Below, piece after piece: positions 44,440 through 53,048 of a stretch of 64,000 nucleotides of DNA. The DNA is from Bacillus sp. BA3 (GTDB taxonomy: Bacteria; Bacillota; Bacilli; Bacillales; DSM-1321). The stretch covers positions 87,381 to 151,380 of the forward strand of contig PIZR01000004.1 in NCBI GenBank assembly GCA_002835675.1, given 5' to 3'. Each line of letters starts with the position of its first letter. Position 1 is the first letter of the stretch. The position numbers were made by a program, and so were the translations under genes. The notes under the pieces are model-generated. The model saw nothing but the letters and a program-made list of their open reading frames with translations. It did not search any database and was not told the DNA's origin.

Positions 44440-44455
44440 TGTTTCCCTCCAAAGT

Positions 44456-45493
44456 TTACGGATATATCGGACTGTTCCATAGTCCTGCCGTTTCTTCTAG
44501 TCCCATTAAAATATTTGCATTTTGAATGGCCTGCCCTGCAGCACCCTTCACTAAATTATCAATTACCGAAACCACCGTTACCTTACCTGTCCTTTCATCA
44601 TAATCGACGCCAATATCGCAAAAGTTCGATCCATATACCTGTTTCGTGGATGGAAAGCGATCAAGGGGCTGTACCCGGACAAATGGGTGGTTCTCGTATA
44701 CGGTTTCGTATAAATCCTTTAATTCAACATTTGAGGTTTCCCGATTTACCTTAATATACATCGTTGCCATAATCCCTCTCGTCATTGGAACAAGATGTGT
44801 ATTAAAGGTAATAGGTTGTATACCTGTTGACCATCGCCCAAGCTGTTGTTCGATTTCAGGTATGTGTTGATGTTGATTTACCTTATATATTTTAAAGTTC
44901 TCATTCATTTCACTATAATGGGTAACTGCCGAAGGTGATTTACCCGCCCCTGAAACCCCGGATTTTGCATCGATGATCACATCGGCAGCTGCTCCCGCCA
45001 ATCCTTCAGTGAATAAAGGGGCAAGACCTAATAGTGAAGCGGTTGGGTAGCACCCAGGATTTGCAATAATCGTCGCTTTTTTGATTGCTTCGGCATTCCA
45101 TTCAGCCAACCCGTATACGGCCTCTTCAATAATATGCTGAGGCGCGGCCGGCTTTTTATACCAGTGCTCGTATTCACCTGGAGTTTGAAGCCTGAGGTCT
45201 CCTGATAGGTCGATCACTTTAATGTCAAGGTCAGAAAATTCCGAAATCAATTGCGAGGAAACACCGGAAGGAATTGCAAGAAATACAATATCGGATTTTT
45301 TTGCAATCGCTTCCGGATCAATTTTTTCTAATGTATCTTTCATATGCATTAAATGTGCATTATCTTCATATAAACTTCGACCAAATTGGGATGAAGTATG
45401 CAATGATTTTATTTTAAATTGCGGGTGATTATTCAAAAATCTTATTAGTTCCATTCCTCCATAACCCGTTGCACCTACTATTGATACGTTCAT
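44456..45493 (-). CDS. argC: N-acetyl-gamma-glutamyl-phosphate reductase
   Basis: This NADPH-dependent reductase forms N-acetylglutamate semialdehyde. The 345-residue protein starts with the Rossmann motif VSIVGATGYGGMELIRFL and has the catalytic Cys in IIANPGCYPTASLLGLAPL (about 148) and the conserved HTHLVPMTRGIMATMY-like segment (about 215-232). It is the first gene of argCJBD-carAB-argF, with candidate ARG boxes upstream. Confidence 0.96.
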   Translation of the reverse strand: MNVSIVGATGYGGMELIRFLNNHPQFKIKSLHTSSQFGRSLYEDNAHLMHMKDTLEKIDPEAIAKKSDIVFLAIPSGVSSQLISEFSDLDIKVIDLSGDLRLQTPGEYEHWYKKPAAPQHIIEEAVYGLAEWNAEAIKKATIIANPGCYPTASLLGLAPLFTEGLAGAAADVIIDAKSGVSGAGKSPSAVTHYSEMNENFKIYKVNQHQHIPEIEQQLGRWSTGIQPITFNTHLVPMTRGIMATMYIKVNRETSNVELKDLYETVYENHPFVRVQPLDRFPSTKQVYGSNFCDIGVDYDERTGKVTVVSVIDNLVKGAAGQAIQNANILMGLEETAGLWNSPIYP

Positions 45494-45549
45494 AAAACCA
45501 TCTCCTATAATTTCAGGTCCCTGTCATTCTTTGATTCTATTATTATATG

Positions 45550-45588
45550 ACTGAATAAAAATAAAATCAAATGTATTTTTATAAAATT
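45550..45588. promoter_or_regulatory. Candidate ARG boxes upstream of argC
   Basis: The + strand ACTGAATAAAAATAAAAT (45550-45567) matches the AhrC consensus CATGAATAAAAATKCAAK at 14 of 18. A second, inverted, weaker box (about 12 of 18) follows at about 45570-45588. They are 57-95 bp upstream of the argC start codon, where the promoter should be. Confidence 0.55.
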
Positions 45589-45725
45589 TAAAACATAAAT
45601 TTTACATGAAAAATTATCCAACGAAAATCCTAGAATTATCCAAACTTGTTGACTACTAGGGTTTTTTCCGTTTAAATCAAAGGTAGTAATTGAGTAATGA
45701 CGCTATCTGAAAGGTGGTCATATGC

Positions 45726-46415
45726 ATGAATGAATTATCGTTATCTAATCGGATGCATGCAATTTTAGATAATAAACAACAAGTTAAACATATGGAAAAA
45801 GGGCGCTACCTTTTTCAGGAGAGCACCCCAGCAAGTGATTTGTATTACATTATTAAAGGGAAAGTGGAAGTGAGCAAGGTTGTTCCCGACGGTCGGGAAT
45901 TGACTATACGCATTAGTTCGGAGAATGATTTGGTTGGGGAAACCGTCTTATTTTCTCAAAATCCTAAATATATGATGAATGCAAAAATGATGGAAGATGG
46001 AACTGTTGCGGTTATCTCCAAAGAAGCATTAGAAGATAAAATCGCCTCCGATAGCCATCTTGCAGTCGAGATGATGACATGGTTATCCGCTCAAAACCGT
46101 AAAAACCAGGCTAAATTCCGCGATATGCTCCTGCACGGTAAGAAAGGTGCATTTTACTCCACCCTCATCCGTTTATCAAATAGCTATGGCACTGAAGCAG
46201 AAGACGGTAAAGTTATCAACCTTCCCTTTACAAACCAAGAACTCGCCAATTTTTGCGGCACATCCCGCGAGGTGGTCAATCGAATGCTTGCTCAATTAAG
46301 GAAAAACAATGTCATCTCCATTAAAAAGGGACGCATTACGATTCTTGACTTTGACTATTTGAAACAGGAAATCGACTGTGAAAACTGTCCAATAGAAATC
46401 TGTACCATCGATTGA
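45726..46415 (+). CDS. fnr: Anaerobic regulator Fnr (Bacillus type, C-terminal Fe-S cysteines)
   Basis: This Crp/Fnr-family activator of anaerobic genes has 229 residues: cyclic-nucleotide-binding-like fold (about 10-125), dimer helix, and a C-terminal winged helix with the recognition segment FTNQELANFCGTSREVVNRMLAQLRKNNV (about 172-200). The C terminus DCENCPIEICTID has Cys218, Cys221 and Cys226, the C-x2-C-x4-C spacing of the three cluster ligands of B. subtilis Fnr. That placement is unlike E. coli FNR, whose ligands are N-terminal. The ATG at 45726 follows AAAGGTGG. It is convergent with moaA. Confidence 0.92.
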   Translation: MNELSLSNRMHAILDNKQQVKHMEKGRYLFQESTPASDLYYIIKGKVEVSKVVPDGRELTIRISSENDLVGETVLFSQNPKYMMNAKMMEDGTVAVISKEALEDKIASDSHLAVEMMTWLSAQNRKNQAKFRDMLLHGKKGAFYSTLIRLSNSYGTEAEDGKVINLPFTNQELANFCGTSREVVNRMLAQLRKNNVISIKKGRITILDFDYLKQEIDCENCPIEICTID

Positions 46416-46591
46416 ATCCTTCCCATAAAAAAGCAGCAATACATAATGCCTTACTGTTCTTAAAATGATTGGAGTTTATTTCACGCTAAATCCATCCCTA
46501 GGACCATTGAATTATTTTCATTGCCTTGTGTCCTATATAAAAATGCATAAAAAAAGTATAAAATGACTGACATCAGTTCCTGACAACTATT

Positions 46592-46629
46592 CAAAAAAAG
46601 GGATGGCATAACTGCCATCCCTTTTTTTA
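46592..46629 (-). terminator. Terminator after moaA
   Basis: AAAGGGATGGCA / TGCCATCCCTTT stem with a 4-base loop and A/T runs on both sides; it could serve fnr too. Confidence 0.9.
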
Positions 46630-46643
46630 CTCATTCGGACGGA

Positions 46644-47657
46644 TTACCCGCCAATGAATGACATTTCGATTTTTTCCTGTTTCTTCACCGTTCCCGCTGC
46701 CCGCTCATCCGAATAGCGGTCGTCCCTACGGTTCCAAAGTGAAATGATGAACCCGGTCAATTCTTCATCTGTCATGTCGGAACGGAGCAATGACTTCAAG
46801 TCATTTCCCTTTCCATTAAACAGGCATGTATATAAACTTCCATTAGCAGAAAGACGTGCACGTGTACAACTTGAACAAAAAGACTCGGATACCGAGGTTA
46901 TGAAGCCCACTTCTGCATTAGTGCCTTTATAACGGTAGCGTTTTGCCACCTCTCCAAAATAATCTTCTTCAACCGGTTCAAGATCGAATTCGGTTTGGAG
47001 CATCGCAAGCAGTTCTTTTTTCGTAATGACATTCTTCAACTGCCAGCCATTTGTATGTCCGACATCCATGAATTCTATATAGCGTAATTGAATGCCCTCA
47101 TCTTTACAAAATCGGGCCATCGGCAGGATTTGAGATTCATTGGTTTCTTTTTTCACAACCATATTCACTTTTACGCCAAGCCCTGCTTCCTTGGCAGCAG
47201 CGATGCCTTCAATAACTGGCTTTATGCCGATATCCCTGCCGTTCATCTTCTTGAAAAGGTCGTCATCGAGGCTGTCCAAGCTGATATTCACCCTTTGCAA
47301 ACCAGCTTCCCTCAAATTCACGGCATGTTTTTTCAAGAAGACCCCATTCGTGGTCAGTCCAATATCTTCAATGCCTTCAATTTTAACGAGACTTGAAATC
47401 AGAGTGGTAAGATCTCTCCGTAGTAATGGTTCCCCGCCAGTCAACCTTAGTTTTTTTACCCCTAAGCTTGCGAATATTTTAGAAAGCCTTACAATTTCCT
47501 CATAAGATAATAGCTCACTTTTAGGCAGGAACTGAAAATTATCGTGAAAAATTTCAGCAGGCATGCAATACTGGCAGCGAAAGTTACAGCGATCTATGAC
47601 TGAAATCCTTAAATCCCTTAGTGGCCTGTCCAATGAATCTTTAATTTGACTGTTCAA
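46644..47657 (-). CDS. moaA: GTP 3',8-cyclase MoaA
   Basis: This radical-SAM enzyme performs the first step of molybdenum cofactor synthesis with MoaC. The 337-residue protein has the N-terminal cluster motif CNFRCQYC (about 24-31), the SAM-binding [14 protein letters not shown], and the C-terminal cluster cysteines in [23 protein letters not shown] (about 257-279). The C-terminal end is SFIGG, the GG tail required for activity. Its neighbourhood with fnr is functionally sensible because respiratory nitrate reductase needs this cofactor; in B. subtilis the homologue is narA. Confidence 0.95.
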   Translation of the reverse strand: MNSQIKDSLDRPLRDLRISVIDRCNFRCQYCMPAEIFHDNFQFLPKSELLSYEEIVRLSKIFASLGVKKLRLTGGEPLLRRDLTTLISSLVKIEGIEDIGLTTNGVFLKKHAVNLREAGLQRVNISLDSLDDDLFKKMNGRDIGIKPVIEGIAAAKEAGLGVKVNMVVKKETNESQILPMARFCKDEGIQLRYIEFMDVGHTNGWQLKNVITKKELLAMLQTEFDLEPVEEDYFGEVAKRYRYKGTNAEVGFITSVSESFCSSCTRARLSANGSLYTCLFNGKGNDLKSLLRSDMTDEELTGFIISLWNRRDDRYSDERAAGTVKKQEKIEMSFIGG

Positions 47658-47763
47658 TTAACCACTCCTAGCCGAAAGTATTAGAAAAAACCAGACCATA
47701 AAAAGTGGCTCCTTGGATGGATTCACTTTTTTTGACTGGCTTTTTATTTCTATTACAGAGTTA

Positions 47764-48081
47764 TCATTTGATACCTAATGCAATTTTAGCATATCTGGAC
47801 ATTTTGTCTTTCGTCCATGGCGGACTCCAGACAATCTTCACATCCGTTTCCTTGACCTCGGGGATATCTTCCAGAACCAATTTAACTTGATCTACGATTG
47901 TCCCAGCCATCGGACAGCCCATTGCTGTCAATGTCATCGTCACCGTAGTCAGACCTTCCTCATCCATATCCACATCATATACCAAGCCTAAATTAACGAT
48001 ATCTATACCAAGCTCAGGGTCAATGACCTGCTCCAAAGCTCCCAAAATAATGTCTTTTGTATCTTGATCCACTTCGATCAC
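47764..48081 (-). CDS. Fe-S cluster assembly factor, MIP18/DUF59 family (YitW/SufT-like)
   Basis: A 105-residue single-domain DUF59 protein. Diagnostic parts: LGALEQVIDPELGIDIVNLGLVYDV (about 12-36), the Cys-containing TLTAMGCPMAGTIVDQVKLVL (about 50-70) and VWSPPWTKDKMSRYAKIALGIK at the end. The family helps mature Fe-S proteins, including those needing carriers such as SufA. B. subtilis YitW is the positional counterpart, next to YitV and YitU as here. Confidence 0.9.
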   Translation of the reverse strand: MIEVDQDTKDIILGALEQVIDPELGIDIVNLGLVYDVDMDEEGLTTVTMTLTAMGCPMAGTIVDQVKLVLEDIPEVKETDVKIVWSPPWTKDKMSRYAKIALGIK

Positions 48082-48167
48082 TCCTTTTATGGATAATCTC
48101 TTCGTTTTAGATTATCGGTTTCATCATTATGTCCGTATAAGCATCATAACAGATTTTGTGTAAGTAC

Positions 48168-48956
48168 TTAAGCATTTTGCACAGCTGACAGTAAATGTTT
48201 CGCGAACCAGTCTGCTGTCTTTAGCACTCCTTCTCTACTGACCTTATGTCCAGCCTTGGGGTCAAGGATAAAATCAATTTTTTCATCTGCCTCATCATAC
48301 CCTGCTTTGACCCCTTCATAAAAACGGTATGCATGTTGATAAGGCACAACCGGATCTTTGGCACCATGCCAAAAAAGAAGCGGACGGTTGCAAAGCTTAT
48401 CCTGATTAAGACTCAAATCAAATGGCTTGAGCTGTTCAATCACCTTGGCAACTTCCTCATCAGTAGCTGGGAAATTAACTTTCCTTTTCTTAATCTCCTC
48501 CATTTGGAGCTCTGCATACGCGACATATGATGGGTTACCCATTAAACTGACTCCGGCGGAAATCCATTCATAAGCAGCCAGGGCCCCATTAGTCACTATT
48601 CCCCCCATGGAGGTACCCGCTACGCCAATTCTGTCGGGATCAATTAATTCTCGGGATAATAAATCATCCTTCAGCAAAGATAAATCCTGGATTGTCTGTA
48701 AAACCATTTCCCAAAAACGGGGCATCATTTGAGAATCACTTAAACCGGCTTCCCTTTCCCCATGATGAATCACATCGGGTAGAAGCACCCGAAACCCCTT
48801 TTCAGCCAATAAATAAGCATAGTGTAGATTGTGCTCTTTTGCACTTTGAAAACCATGTATAAAAATAATAAGCGGCAATTCCTGTTTGAAAGTGGTTTCT
48901 TCACCTAGGTGCAAGACAGGAATATTTCCAATTAGTTCTTTTTCAATTATTATCAA
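48168..48956 (-). CDS. Alpha/beta-hydrolase esterase (YitV-like)
   Basis: A 262-residue serine hydrolase of the prolyl-oligopeptidase-like/dienelactone-hydrolase group. The oxyanion segment IIFIHGFQSAKEH is near 30. The nucleophile elbow GTSMGG lies within DPDRIGVAGTSMGGIVTNG (about residue 115), the Asp is in FWHGAKDPVVPYQHA and the His in DPKAGHKVSREG. It matches B. subtilis YitV by order of genes. The natural substrate is not known. Confidence 0.88.
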   Translation of the reverse strand: MIIIEKELIGNIPVLHLGEETTFKQELPLIIFIHGFQSAKEHNLHYAYLLAEKGFRVLLPDVIHHGEREAGLSDSQMMPRFWEMVLQTIQDLSLLKDDLLSRELIDPDRIGVAGTSMGGIVTNGALAAYEWISAGVSLMGNPSYVAYAELQMEEIKKRKVNFPATDEEVAKVIEQLKPFDLSLNQDKLCNRPLLFWHGAKDPVVPYQHAYRFYEGVKAGYDEADEKIDFILDPKAGHKVSREGVLKTADWFAKHLLSAVQNA

Positions 48957-49186
48957 GTTAACCCCTCCGAATAATTTGTTCCGGTCTTTCCAATACCATT
49001 ATCAAAATGGCATTGGCATTCATCATTTCATTCCTTTAAACCTGAGTTTCGCTTTAATTATCTTAATCCTGGATATAGTAATATCATACAGGAATGCATA
49101 AAGAATGAAAAAGATTTACATTTACTTTAAAATAGGCTTAACAATATTCACATATAATGAAATCAAAAAGAACAGAAGGTGTGTAC

Positions 49187-50002
49187 ATGGCTGAGAAACA
49201 TTTGATCGTATTGGATCTTGATGGTACTTTACTTACAGATAACAAAACAATTTCTTCAAGGACTAAAAAAACACTCCTGAAATTAAAAGAAGATGGACAC
49301 GAAGTTATGATCGCCACCGGGCGTCCCTTTCGCTCAAGTGAACTTTATTACCGGGAATTGGGGTTGAATACACCAATCGTTAATTTCAATGGTGCTTTCG
49401 TCCATCACCCATTACATACAAGCTGGGGGGTATACCACTCTCCACTGGATATAAATGTTGCGAAAGAGATTGTCGAAGCATGTGATCAGTTTAAATATCA
49501 CAACATCATCGCAGAAGTCCGGGATGAAGTTTATGTCCATTATCATGATGAAAAATTGATGAACATGTTCAATGTAGGAAATCCGATCATGAAGACAGGT
49601 GACTTGCGCAATTACCTTCAGGATTCCCCAACTTCGATGCTAATTCACACAGATAGTGAATTCGTAGGACAGATTCGCCAGCATTTATCCGATGTTCATG
49701 CAGAATTGGTCGATCATCGCCGCTGGGCAGAGCCTTTTCATATCATCGAAATAATAAAAAGCGGGTTAAGTAAAGCCGTAGGGCTTAAACGGGTATCCAA
49801 CTATCTGGAAATTCCTCAAAATAGGATAATCGCCTTCGGTGATGAAGATAATGATTTGGAAATGCTTGAATACGCGGGAACCGGGGTGGCCATGGGAAAT
49901 GCGATCTCACCAGTAAAAACGGTAGCAAATACGACTACATTGACGAATGAAGAAGATGGTATAGCCGTCTTCCTCGAAGAAAAATTCAATATAAAAGCCT
50001 AA
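49187..50002 (+). CDS. HAD-superfamily Cof-type sugar/nucleotide phosphatase (YitU-like)
   Basis: This HAD subfamily IIB phosphatase, 271 residues, is of the group acting on FMN precursors and sugar phosphates; YitU of B. subtilis dephosphorylates the riboflavin pathway intermediate ARPP. Motif I is DLDGTLL (residues 11-17), motif II ATGRP, motif III the Lys in IIKSGLSKAVGLKRV, and motif IV GDEDNDLEMLEYAG. The ATG at 49187 is preceded by AGAAGGTGTG. An ATG 30 bases earlier has no support. It is divergent from the esterase gene. Confidence 0.9.
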   Translation: MAEKHLIVLDLDGTLLTDNKTISSRTKKTLLKLKEDGHEVMIATGRPFRSSELYYRELGLNTPIVNFNGAFVHHPLHTSWGVYHSPLDINVAKEIVEACDQFKYHNIIAEVRDEVYVHYHDEKLMNMFNVGNPIMKTGDLRNYLQDSPTSMLIHTDSEFVGQIRQHLSDVHAELVDHRRWAEPFHIIEIIKSGLSKAVGLKRVSNYLEIPQNRIIAFGDEDNDLEMLEYAGTGVAMGNAISPVKTVANTTTLTNEEDGIAVFLEEKFNIKA

Positions 50003-50104
50003 TACGTCATTTTTTACCTTCATAATATCGACCTTTCAAGCCAAACTAATATGGACAACAGATCCACTCCGTTGTCGAAACGCTCAGAATCGGAGGAGAT
50101 AAGA

Positions 50105-50257
50105 ATGGGTAAAAGCAGTAAATCTAAACGATTTGTACAGCAAGGCAAAGAAAGTGTTGCCAAGCATGCCGAAAAAATCCCTTATCACACTACGTTTGAA
50201 GAAGCAGAAAAAGACAGGTTAAGAATTATGTCTGAACAAAGCTATGGTGGCTTCTAA
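50105..50257 (+). CDS. Small basic hydrophilic protein, unknown
   Basis: A 50-residue frame with CGGAGGAG before the ATG. Sequence: MGKSSKSKRFVQQGKESVAKHAEKIPYHTTFEEAEKDRLRIMSEQSYGGF, strongly charged, with no membrane segment. Its stop codon overlaps the ATG of the next gene (TAATG), so the two are translated together. Family not recognised; small proteins of this composition are common in spores, but I have no direct evidence for that. Confidence 0.7.
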   Translation: MGKSSKSKRFVQQGKESVAKHAEKIPYHTTFEEAEKDRLRIMSEQSYGGF

Positions 50258-50448
50258 TGGGAAACAAATTATTTCAAAAGGCAAGGGAATTTGTTGAAGA
50301 AGCTCTCCACTCTGAGCATGACGGTGACCAGCAAAAGACAGAGGAAATCGCTAAAAACGCTCTTTCATCAGCCTTTGCCAATACGAACGAGGCCGAAAAA
50401 GAACAACTGCGAGAACTTCAGGAAGAGCTGGAAAACCACTCTAAATAA
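50257..50448 (+). CDS. DUF3813-like small helical protein
   Basis: A 63-residue acidic, probably all-helical protein (MGNKLFQKAREFVEEALHSEHDGDQQKTEEIAKNALSSAFANTNEAEKEQLRELQEELENHSK). It resembles the DUF3813 family of Bacillaceae. Function unknown. The ATG overlaps the previous stop codon. It is followed by a strong terminator. Confidence 0.75.
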   Translation: MGNKLFQKAREFVEEALHSEHDGDQQKTEEIAKNALSSAFANTNEAEKEQLRELQEELENHSK

Positions 50449-50449
50449 C

Positions 50450-50488
50450 GTGAAAGCCTCCAGGACAGGATTCCTGGAGGCTTTCGCT
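50450..50488. terminator. Bidirectional terminator
   Basis: GAAAGCCTCCAGGA / TCCTGGAGGCTTTC perfect 14-bp stem with a 6-base loop, between convergent genes. Confidence 0.92.
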
Positions 50489-50492
50489 TGTT

Positions 50493-50744
50493 TCAATTGT
50501 TATTTCGTGCCTTACCGCCTTTTTCACCGATCTCTTTATAAAAGTCTTTACCATGGGAATCAGCAGTGGCTTCCCCACCCTTTTGTCCAATTTCTTGATA
50601 GAATTCCTTATCATGATTATCCGATGTGGCTTCTCCGCCCTTTTGCCCAATTTCCCGGTAAAAATCCTTGTCGTGATTTTTAGATGTGGCTTCCCCGCCT
50701 TTACGGCCTGCTTCCTGTCTGCTCATTTTTTCGTCATTGGCCAT
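50493..50744 (-). CDS. KGG-repeat general stress protein (GsiB-like)
   Basis: An 83-residue hydrophilic protein with four KGG motifs: GRKGGEATSKNHDKDFYREIG, then QKGGEATSDNHDKEFYQEIG, QKGGEATADSHGKDFYKEIG and EKGGKARNNN. Each 20-residue unit is a plant LEA-group-1-like repeat found in B. subtilis GsiB (YciG family). Such proteins are thought to protect against desiccation and stress. GsiB is longer, so this is a short version. The ATG at 50744 follows AAGGAGTGA. I looked for a sigma-B promoter upstream and did not find a good one. Confidence 0.88.
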   Translation of the reverse strand: MANDEKMSRQEAGRKGGEATSKNHDKDFYREIGQKGGEATSDNHDKEFYQEIGQKGGEATADSHGKDFYKEIGEKGGKARNNN

Positions 50745-50878
50745 TTTCATCACTCCTTCTAAGATTTTAAATTGGCGCTACAATATAAGAATTAGCCGTT
50801 TTGTACAGGCAATAAACTTATTACGCCCAAATACTCCCTTTTGTATAGAAGTGTAATGGCCTAGATTTTTTGTTAATA

Positions 50879-51721
50879 TCATTCCCTGCGGAAAGTTCCA
50901 ACAATGCCTGACGTTTCTATGATGTTTGTGAAAGCGTGTGGATCCACTTCCTTGATGATCCGTTCAAGGTCATACAGTTCATACCTTGTAATGACAATCA
51001 ATAACATTTCCTTAGTTTCGTTAGTGAACGCACCTTTTGCGGGAACCCTTGTAATTCCGCGAACTAATTTAGCGTGGATTGCCTGTTTAAGCTCTTCGCT
51101 TTTCTTTGTAATGATCATGGCCGTAAGCTTTTCATGACGCGTATGTATCGCGTCCACGACACGTGTCGATGTATAAAGGGTAACAAGTGTATACAAAGCT
51201 TTTTCCGGTCCATAAACAGCACCTGCCGTAACAATGATCACGCCATTCAGCAGAAATAAATAAGTACCTACAGGTTTATCTTTCTTACGTGAAAGAAGCA
51301 TGGCGATAATATCCATTCCTCCAGTCGATGCACCGTATTTCAATGTGATCCCCACACCTACTGCAGCAATGACTCCGCCAAATACCGCATTCAATAATAT
51401 GTCAGGTGACCAGCGTGTAATCGGAATGATTTCCATAAAGAAGGACATCAAGACAACACTGAGGAAACTATAAAAAGTGAAAGACTTTCCAACCTTTCGC
51501 CAAGCAATGATCGTTACTGGAATGTTCAATAAAAGCAATAGAATACCTGTCGATACATTAAAAGGAGCAAAAGAACCAATCATCCTTGACAGAAGCTGGG
51601 CCACTCCCGTAAAGCCGCTTGCATATACGTTTGCCGGTATTAGAAAAAAGTTCATTGCAATGGCATTAAGCAATGCTCCGACCACAACTATGATAATTTT
51701 CTTCATTTCACCACTAAACAT
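50879..51721 (-). CDS. YitT-family membrane protein
   Basis: A 280-residue protein of the YitT/DUF161 family: five membrane helices in the N-terminal two thirds (MKKIIIVVVGALLNAIAMNFFLIPANVYASGFTGVAQLLS, FTFYSFLSVVLMSFFMEIIPI and others), then a cytoplasmic DUF2179 domain (about 215-280, VTRYELYDLERIIKEVDPHAFTNII). The conserved KYGASTGGMDIIAMLLSRK is present. Substrate unknown; the family is found as several paralogues in Bacillus. The ATG at 51721 lies eight bases after GGAGG. Confidence 0.88.
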   Translation of the reverse strand: MFSGEMKKIIIVVVGALLNAIAMNFFLIPANVYASGFTGVAQLLSRMIGSFAPFNVSTGILLLLLNIPVTIIAWRKVGKSFTFYSFLSVVLMSFFMEIIPITRWSPDILLNAVFGGVIAAVGVGITLKYGASTGGMDIIAMLLSRKKDKPVGTYLFLLNGVIIVTAGAVYGPEKALYTLVTLYTSTRVVDAIHTRHEKLTAMIITKKSEELKQAIHAKLVRGITRVPAKGAFTNETKEMLLIVITRYELYDLERIIKEVDPHAFTNIIETSGIVGTFRRE

Positions 51722-51878
51722 CCTAAAAACCTCCATTTCACCCTTATTCTATTATCTTTTTACCCTTAATTATTTATTCTATTTACGTAGAGATTGAATT
51801 TTCACCGTTACGTGCTACACTAAAAAGTAGAGTGACCACTCATTTTTCTAAAAATTGTAAAAAGAAAGCAGGTGTATT

Positions 51879-52745
51879 ATGGCTATCACAATTCTTGCAG
51901 ATAGTGCATGTGATTTGCCGTTGTCTTTCTATAAGGAAAACAATGTTTCATTAATCCCTTTACAAGTCCATCTTGACGGGGAAAATTATGAAGATTTACT
52001 TACTATTAATTCTCACGAAGTCTATCAGGCGATGCTTGAAGGAAAAGCCCCGAAAACATCGCAAGCTTCCCCAGAATACTTTATAGAACTTTTCACACAG
52101 TTTGCCAAGGAGAAAAAACAAGGGATATATATAGCCTTTTCTTCTGAGTTATCAGGAACATATCAAACGGCAGTGATGATTCTTAATCAGGTGAAGGAAG
52201 AGTACCCTGAACTTGACATTGAAATCGTCAATACGAAATGTGCTTCAATGGGCGTCGGTTTAATTGTAAAGAAAGCGGCCGATCTGGCAGCAAACGGTGC
52301 CACTAAAGAAGAAATCCTGGCTGCCATCGAATTCCAAACGCGGCATATGGAGCATCTATTCACTGTAGATAACCTAGAATATCTGGCCCGTGGCGGCCGC
52401 ATCTCCAAGACATCTGCCCTTGTTGGCGGTTTATTAAACATTAAACCTTTATTGCATGTTGAAGATGGGAAGCTTGTTCCGCTCGAAAAGATACGCGGCA
52501 AAAAGAAATTGATTAAACGTGTAATCGAATTAATGCACGAAAGAGGCAAAAATTTAACAACCCAAACGATTGCCATCAGTCATGGCGATGATGAAGAAAC
52601 GGCACTGGAATGGAAGGAAGCCATCCAAAATGAATTCGGGACAACCGACTTCATGATCCATACAATTGGCTCCGTCATCGGTGCACATGCCGGTCCTGGC
52701 ACAATTGCCCTCTTCTTCTTAAACGATACCCCTGAGAAATCATAA
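51879..52745 (+). CDS. DegV-family fatty-acid-binding protein (YitS-like)
   Basis: A 288-residue EDD-fold protein. DegV proteins are FakB-type carriers that present exogenous fatty acids to the kinase FakA. Seen: ITILADSACDLPLSFYKENNVSLIPLQVHLDGENYED at the N terminus, the ligand-pocket SQASPEYF and AFSSELSGTYQTA segments, the central LFTVDNLEYLARGGRISK, and a C-terminal IGSVIGAHAGPGTIALFF with the conserved His. Start ATG follows AAAGAAAGCAGGTG. It is divergent from the YitT gene. Confidence 0.9.
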   Translation: MAITILADSACDLPLSFYKENNVSLIPLQVHLDGENYEDLLTINSHEVYQAMLEGKAPKTSQASPEYFIELFTQFAKEKKQGIYIAFSSELSGTYQTAVMILNQVKEEYPELDIEIVNTKCASMGVGLIVKKAADLAANGATKEEILAAIEFQTRHMEHLFTVDNLEYLARGGRISKTSALVGGLLNIKPLLHVEDGKLVPLEKIRGKKKLIKRVIELMHERGKNLTTQTIAISHGDDEETALEWKEAIQNEFGTTDFMIHTIGSVIGAHAGPGTIALFFLNDTPEKS

Positions 52746-52753
52746 ACATACAT

Positions 52754-52806
52754 ACTCCCTTCCATAATTGTGAACAATATATATTGATCAGATAATGGAA
52801 GGGAGT
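52754..52806 (+). promoter_or_regulatory. Inverted repeat covering the ribosome binding site of a 43-codon gene
   Basis: ACTCCCTTCCAT (52754-52765) and ATGGAAGGGAGT (52795-52806) are a perfect 12-bp inverted repeat with a 29-base loop, followed by TTTTC. It can end the degV-type transcript. Its right arm also contains the GGAAGGGAG ribosome binding site of the next small gene, so on a read-through message the site would be hidden in the stem. Confidence 0.6.
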
Positions 52807-52813
52807 TTTCACT

Positions 52814-52945
52814 ATGTCCAAAACAACCGATGACAATAAAAGGCCCAAAGATAACCAAGCAAGAAATGCTGAAAAAAATATCGCTTATCAGGAAAACCTT
52901 ACTGCAGGTAAGCACTCCTATTCGAAGAAAACGGACCATAAATGA
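52814..52945 (+). CDS. Small hydrophilic protein, unknown
   Basis: A 43-codon frame, MSKTTDDNKRPKDNQARNAEKNIAYQENLTAGKHSYSKKTDHK, very polar, without hydrophobic segment or Cys. GGAAGGGAG lies nine bases before the ATG, and a GC-rich terminator follows directly, which supports a real gene. The composition resembles small stress or spore proteins, but no family is recognised. Confidence 0.62.
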   Translation: MSKTTDDNKRPKDNQARNAEKNIAYQENLTAGKHSYSKKTDHK

Positions 52946-52978
52946 AGCGCGGGGCTAGTCCCCTCGCTTTTTTAATAT
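52946..52978 (+). terminator. Terminator after the 43-codon gene
   Basis: AGCGCGGGG / TCCCCTCGCT arms around CTAG, followed by TTTTTT. Confidence 0.8.
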
Positions 52979-53048
52979 CGTTTATTTAGTTGTCTTCCTA
53001 TCACACTTTCTCTATAATAAAGGAAATAAACCCTGCTGGAGGTAAGTG

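Noticed and set aside
50745-50878. Sigma-B promoter for the KGG-repeat protein gene
   Set aside because: No GTTTAA-N12-16-GGGTAT pair was found; only a loose GGGAGTAT is present.
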